Positions 18,644 to 22,034 of a stretch of 22,034 bases of DNA are shown here, one piece after another. The translations under genes were made by a program, and so were the position numbers. The notes beneath the pieces are model-generated. The model was not told where the DNA came from. It saw only the letters and a list, made by a program, of their open reading frames with translations, and ran no database searches. Position 1 is the first letter of the stretch. Every line of letters starts with the position of its first letter. Where the stretch lies: assembly GCF_000003605.2 (NCBI RefSeq), contig NW_003120425.1, positions 121,875 through 143,908 on the forward strand, written 5' to 3'. Origin of the DNA: Saccoglossus kowalevskii (Eukaryota; Hemichordata; Enteropneusta; Harrimaniidae).

Positions 18644-18979
18644 ACAAAAATACCCCCTTCCTGAAAAAACAAACTTGTTTTTGATTTGTTAGGAGCCATA
18701 TTGGATTTAGTAACTGACCCTTGACCTATGATTGTAAGATATCAAATTTTGATCTCATTAAAATTACCAGACCAGCAGTAATTTGTATTTTGTGTTTGAG
18801 AACCGTCAGTTGAGAGAAAATGCTACTAAATTCAGCATGGTTAATAAACTCATGTACAGGTTGGTTGTCTTTCATGATTCTCATGACCTTGTATAATTTT
18901 AGAAAAAGTTTTGTAAATACTTACAAACCAGTTTGATTAACCATTCAAAATAAGTGAAATGACTATTTATTTAGCACTC

Positions 18980-18991
18980 GCCCTCTAGTGG
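18980..18991 (-). promoter_or_regulatory. CTCF-consensus-like site downstream of the gene
   Basis: The + strand reads GCCCTCTAGTGG; the minus strand reads CCACTAGAGGGC, a full match to the CTCF core. It has the same orientation as the intron 1 copy and lies about 12 kb away. Confidence 0.4.
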
Positions 18992-20671
18992 CAACAAAAA
19001 GCCCTCTTGAGTCCATATATTTTTTTCTTAATAACTACACATACTGTTTGTTTGATAAATGAGGGAGTCGATTCCAAACCATCTGTCTAATACTTTTGAA
19101 AATGAGATAATATATACCTCATGAGTTTTCAAAATATTAGAATATAGATCATATTTTTGTTGCTGTTGCACTGCCAATGACATTTGTTTACCATAGTGTA
19201 GTTTCTACATGAGGAGAGAGGAATACTTGTATTGCATGACTGATGACATCAAAATGTACAATGATGAGAGTAACATTTTCTTGACAAAAGAAAGTCACTT
19301 GAGTCTTTTAGATGAAGTATCAGCGCCTTTTGTGATTTTGTTTTGCTTGCAGACATTCCTAGTAACGATTCTCTATAATTTAGTACAAAATTGGAATTGA
19401 AAACTGCATTTACAAATAGTGGATAAATGTGTTTTTGTTTTAAACAGGTTTGCATAGTGCATCCAATATACCTTCCACAAACAGTACTGTAAAAAAATAA
19501 AGCAGATATTGATCAGGATTGGAAATCAATTTAATCTGTTAGCAATATCATGTTCTATGAAATTTGGTCATTATATTCAAAATAAAATAAAAATATTTGC
19601 GACAAAGTTTTGTCAAATGATCTGGCTGATAAAGAGCTCGAGTTAAGATTAGTGTTAACAGAAAATGAATTCGTTTATAGTGGTGCAGGTGCAAAGTATT
19701 TAGAAAGCAATCATCAAGGTTAACTGATGATTTCTTGCTTACTTCTCTTGGTGTTGTGTGCAAAACAAACTTTTCACGAAAAAGTGCAAATTTCATTGTG
19801 GACCTAACACCTAAAGGGTTGAAGTGACTTGCCTAATTTCTTCATCAAATTCCATTAAATTATCAAATCAACAATCTTGACAGCAAAAACAAAACTGTTC
19901 ATAGTATCTCAATGCCTTACATTTCTAATCATAAATGCAGGGCTATTCAACTGTGTCAGATTTTTGTTTTCATTTGAATCACATGATGTCCAATGTAAAA
20001 TGGCATCCAGATAAAGTCCAGCGTTCTTACCAGCTATCAAACCACGGATAGTGTAGATAGAATACGGGTAGTAATGTACCATTCCTTCTAATTAAAAATT
20101 TTTCTGCTCTTTCGTTTTTTATAATATATTAATTGCTTCATGTTACACAAAAATGCTGTGAATAATATACTGCTTAAATCTCGCAATAGAGAACTTTTCG
20201 TAATTATCAGAAATCTTCGGAAAACCACAACATTGTTCAGTCATGGACATTTCCACTAAAATGCTTGTGACTACTCTCACTGTGAAAAAGCTGTGTAGCA
20301 AGTCATACTGCAGAATTTATACCTATATTGAAATTTAAACTAAATGGCTAATAATTGCATCGCCAAACCATCGCGACACAACAAATAAATAATGAAAGTT
20401 TTAAAGACATTGACAGTACTTTGTAGACCATTATTTAACTTCTAAATTTCCATTACCTTTTTTTGTACCATTACATTTGTAAATGCATATAACCAAGTCA
20501 ATTAAGCAATTTGTCATAGATGTATGTCTAATTTAGATTGTACAAATATTTGGAAATTATTGTCATGATAATTACCTTTCCATTAGCTGCTTTTGATGTT
20601 TTTGGATCACTACCTGCAAATTAATTTGCATAATGATTATATCTCTCTGAGATGACATGAATTGACTGCAG

Positions 20672-21495
20672 TGTTCATAAGCTCATTACAACCATTTAGC
20701 AGCATAGCAACACCTGTTGAATATTCATGAGCTCATTGCAACCAATGAACAGCATAGCAACACCTGTTGAATATTCATGAGCTCATTGCAACCAATGAAC
20801 AGCATAGCAACACCTGTTGAATATTCATGAGCTCATTGCAACCAATGAACAGCATAGCTTAACTTATTAAATATTCATGAGCTCATTGCAACCAATGAAC
20901 AGCATAGCTTAACTTATTAAATATTCATGAGCTCTTTGCAACAAATAGACAACGTAACCATGCCTGTTAAATATTCATTAAATATTCATGAGCTCATTGC
21001 AGCCATCTGACAGCATAGCTACACCTATTGGATATTTGAGTTTATTGTAACCAATGGAAAGCTTAGCTACACCTGTTGAATATTCATGAGCTCATTGCAA
21101 CCAATGAACAGCATAGCTTAACTTATTAAATATTCATGAGCTCTTTGCAACAAATAGACAATGTAACCATGCCTGTTAAATATTCATTAAATATTCATGA
21201 GCTCATTGCAGCCACCTGACAGCATAGCTACACCTATTGGATATTTGAGTTTATTGTAACCAATGGAAAGCTTAGCTACACCTGTTGAATATTCATGAGT
21301 TCATTTCAACCAATAATCAAGCCTAGAGCTTATGACTATTCATACGGTTATTGCAACCAATGGAAAAGCATAGCAACACCTGTTGAATATTCATAAGCTT
21401 AATGCAAATATTGTACAAACATGGCTTATAAATATTCATGAGGTCGTTGCAACAAATGGAGTGATGGTTTATGAATATTGATAAGCTCAATATAG
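20672..21495. repeat. 50-bp tandem array with palindromes and CCAAT, 209-bp higher-order repeat
   Basis: AATATTCATGAGCTC occurs nine times (about 20720, 20770, 20820, 20870, 20920, 20980, 21079, 21129, 21189), with degenerate copies on both sides. The typical 50-bp unit contains GAATATTC, ATGAGCTCAT (both perfect palindromes), GCAACCAATGAACAGCATAG and CACCTGTT. A composite block that includes GCTCTTTGCAACAAATAGAC recurs at 20931 and 21140, a 209-bp higher-order period. Confidence 0.93.
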
Positions 21496-21862
<367 letters not shown>

Positions 21863-21876
21863 CGCATTACTATATG

Positions 21877-22027
21877 CTTCGAGGACGTTGATAGGTTATT
21901 TGACCTGCCTCCGAGGACGTCTCAATGCTAGCGAGGACATTTTCAGGGTCCTCGGATTAAAGTGCTATAGAATGGCTTCAAATGACCTATTAACCACGTG
22001 ACACCATTCTGAGACACGTCCTCGAAG
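21877..22027. mobile_element. ~150-bp foldback (MITE-like) hairpin element
   Basis: Three nested inverted repeats: CTTCGAGGACGT (21877-21888) with its exact complement at 22016-22027; ATAGGTTATTTGA (21891-21903) with 21978-21990, one mismatch; TCCGAGGAC (21910-21918) with 21948-21956, exact. The arms are separated by unpaired bulges. It directly follows the microsatellite and nearly reaches the window end, so target duplications cannot be judged. Confidence 0.6.
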
Positions 22028-22034
22028 AACGCGT

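Larger units (their letters stand above)
17593..20671. other. Downstream AT-rich DNA, no gene recognised
   Basis: Contains candidate poly(A) signals (17931, 17959, 18638; another AATAAA at 19496), a CTCF-like site (18980-18991) and a small direct duplication of TTTTAATGATATGT near 18071-18106. Short frames (18510-18692, 19209-19400, 19249-19455, 19548-19796) have no recognisable domains. Confidence 0.6.

Noticed and set aside
19209-19400. 63-codon plus-strand open frame downstream
   Set aside because: No family resemblance, no splice or neighbouring coding support; expected by chance in AT-rich DNA.

Overview
The window is animal (metazoan) genomic DNA. It is AT-rich, with GT-AG introns, polypyrimidine tracts, mini- and microsatellites and transposon debris. 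It carries one complete protein-coding gene on the + strand: a nine-coding-exon member of the SLC1 sodium-dependent excitatory amino acid (glutamate) transporter family. The short introns (about 0.36-1.5 kb) and the dense repeats suggest an invertebrate, perhaps a marine lophotrochozoan or deuterostome; the species cannot be fixed from the sequence alone.

Layout. Positions 1-6437 are upstream, non-coding DNA with an ~82-bp tandem array (1616-2015), a second copy of that array's flank at 1-150, and a decayed LINE reverse-transcriptase tail on the minus strand (about 5515-5855). The transporter gene occupies 6438 to at least 15248. A short 5'UTR stretch begins at a strong splice acceptor (6438), so at least one untranslated upstream exon is expected but not located. 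The start codon is at 6508, the stop at 15246-15248, and nine exons join in frame to encode 561 residues. Its closest recognisable match among the vertebrate paralogues is EAAT2/SLC1A2, from the HP1 and HP2 signatures.

The introns hold most of the non-coding structure. Intron 1 has a CTCF-like site. Intron 3 has a 32-bp tandem array with a perfect POU octamer in every unit. Intron 4 has a perfect DR1 nuclear-receptor element. Intron 5 has a 523-bp inverted-repeat transposon flanked by a 9-bp target duplication. Intron 6 has a 98-bp satellite with a higher-order pattern, and intron 7 a diverged two-copy repeat.

Downstream of the stop lie a putative 3'UTR, a ~42-copy 22-bp minisatellite (16657-17592), candidate polyadenylation signals (17931, 17959, 18638), a second CTCF-like site (18980), a 50-bp palindrome-rich tandem array (20672-21495), a (TG)52 microsatellite and a hairpin-forming terminal element. 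No RNA gene, CRISPR array or second convincing protein gene was seen. No undescribed multi-gene system is visible. The most unusual feature is the concentration of several independent, higher-order-organised tandem arrays in and around one transporter gene.
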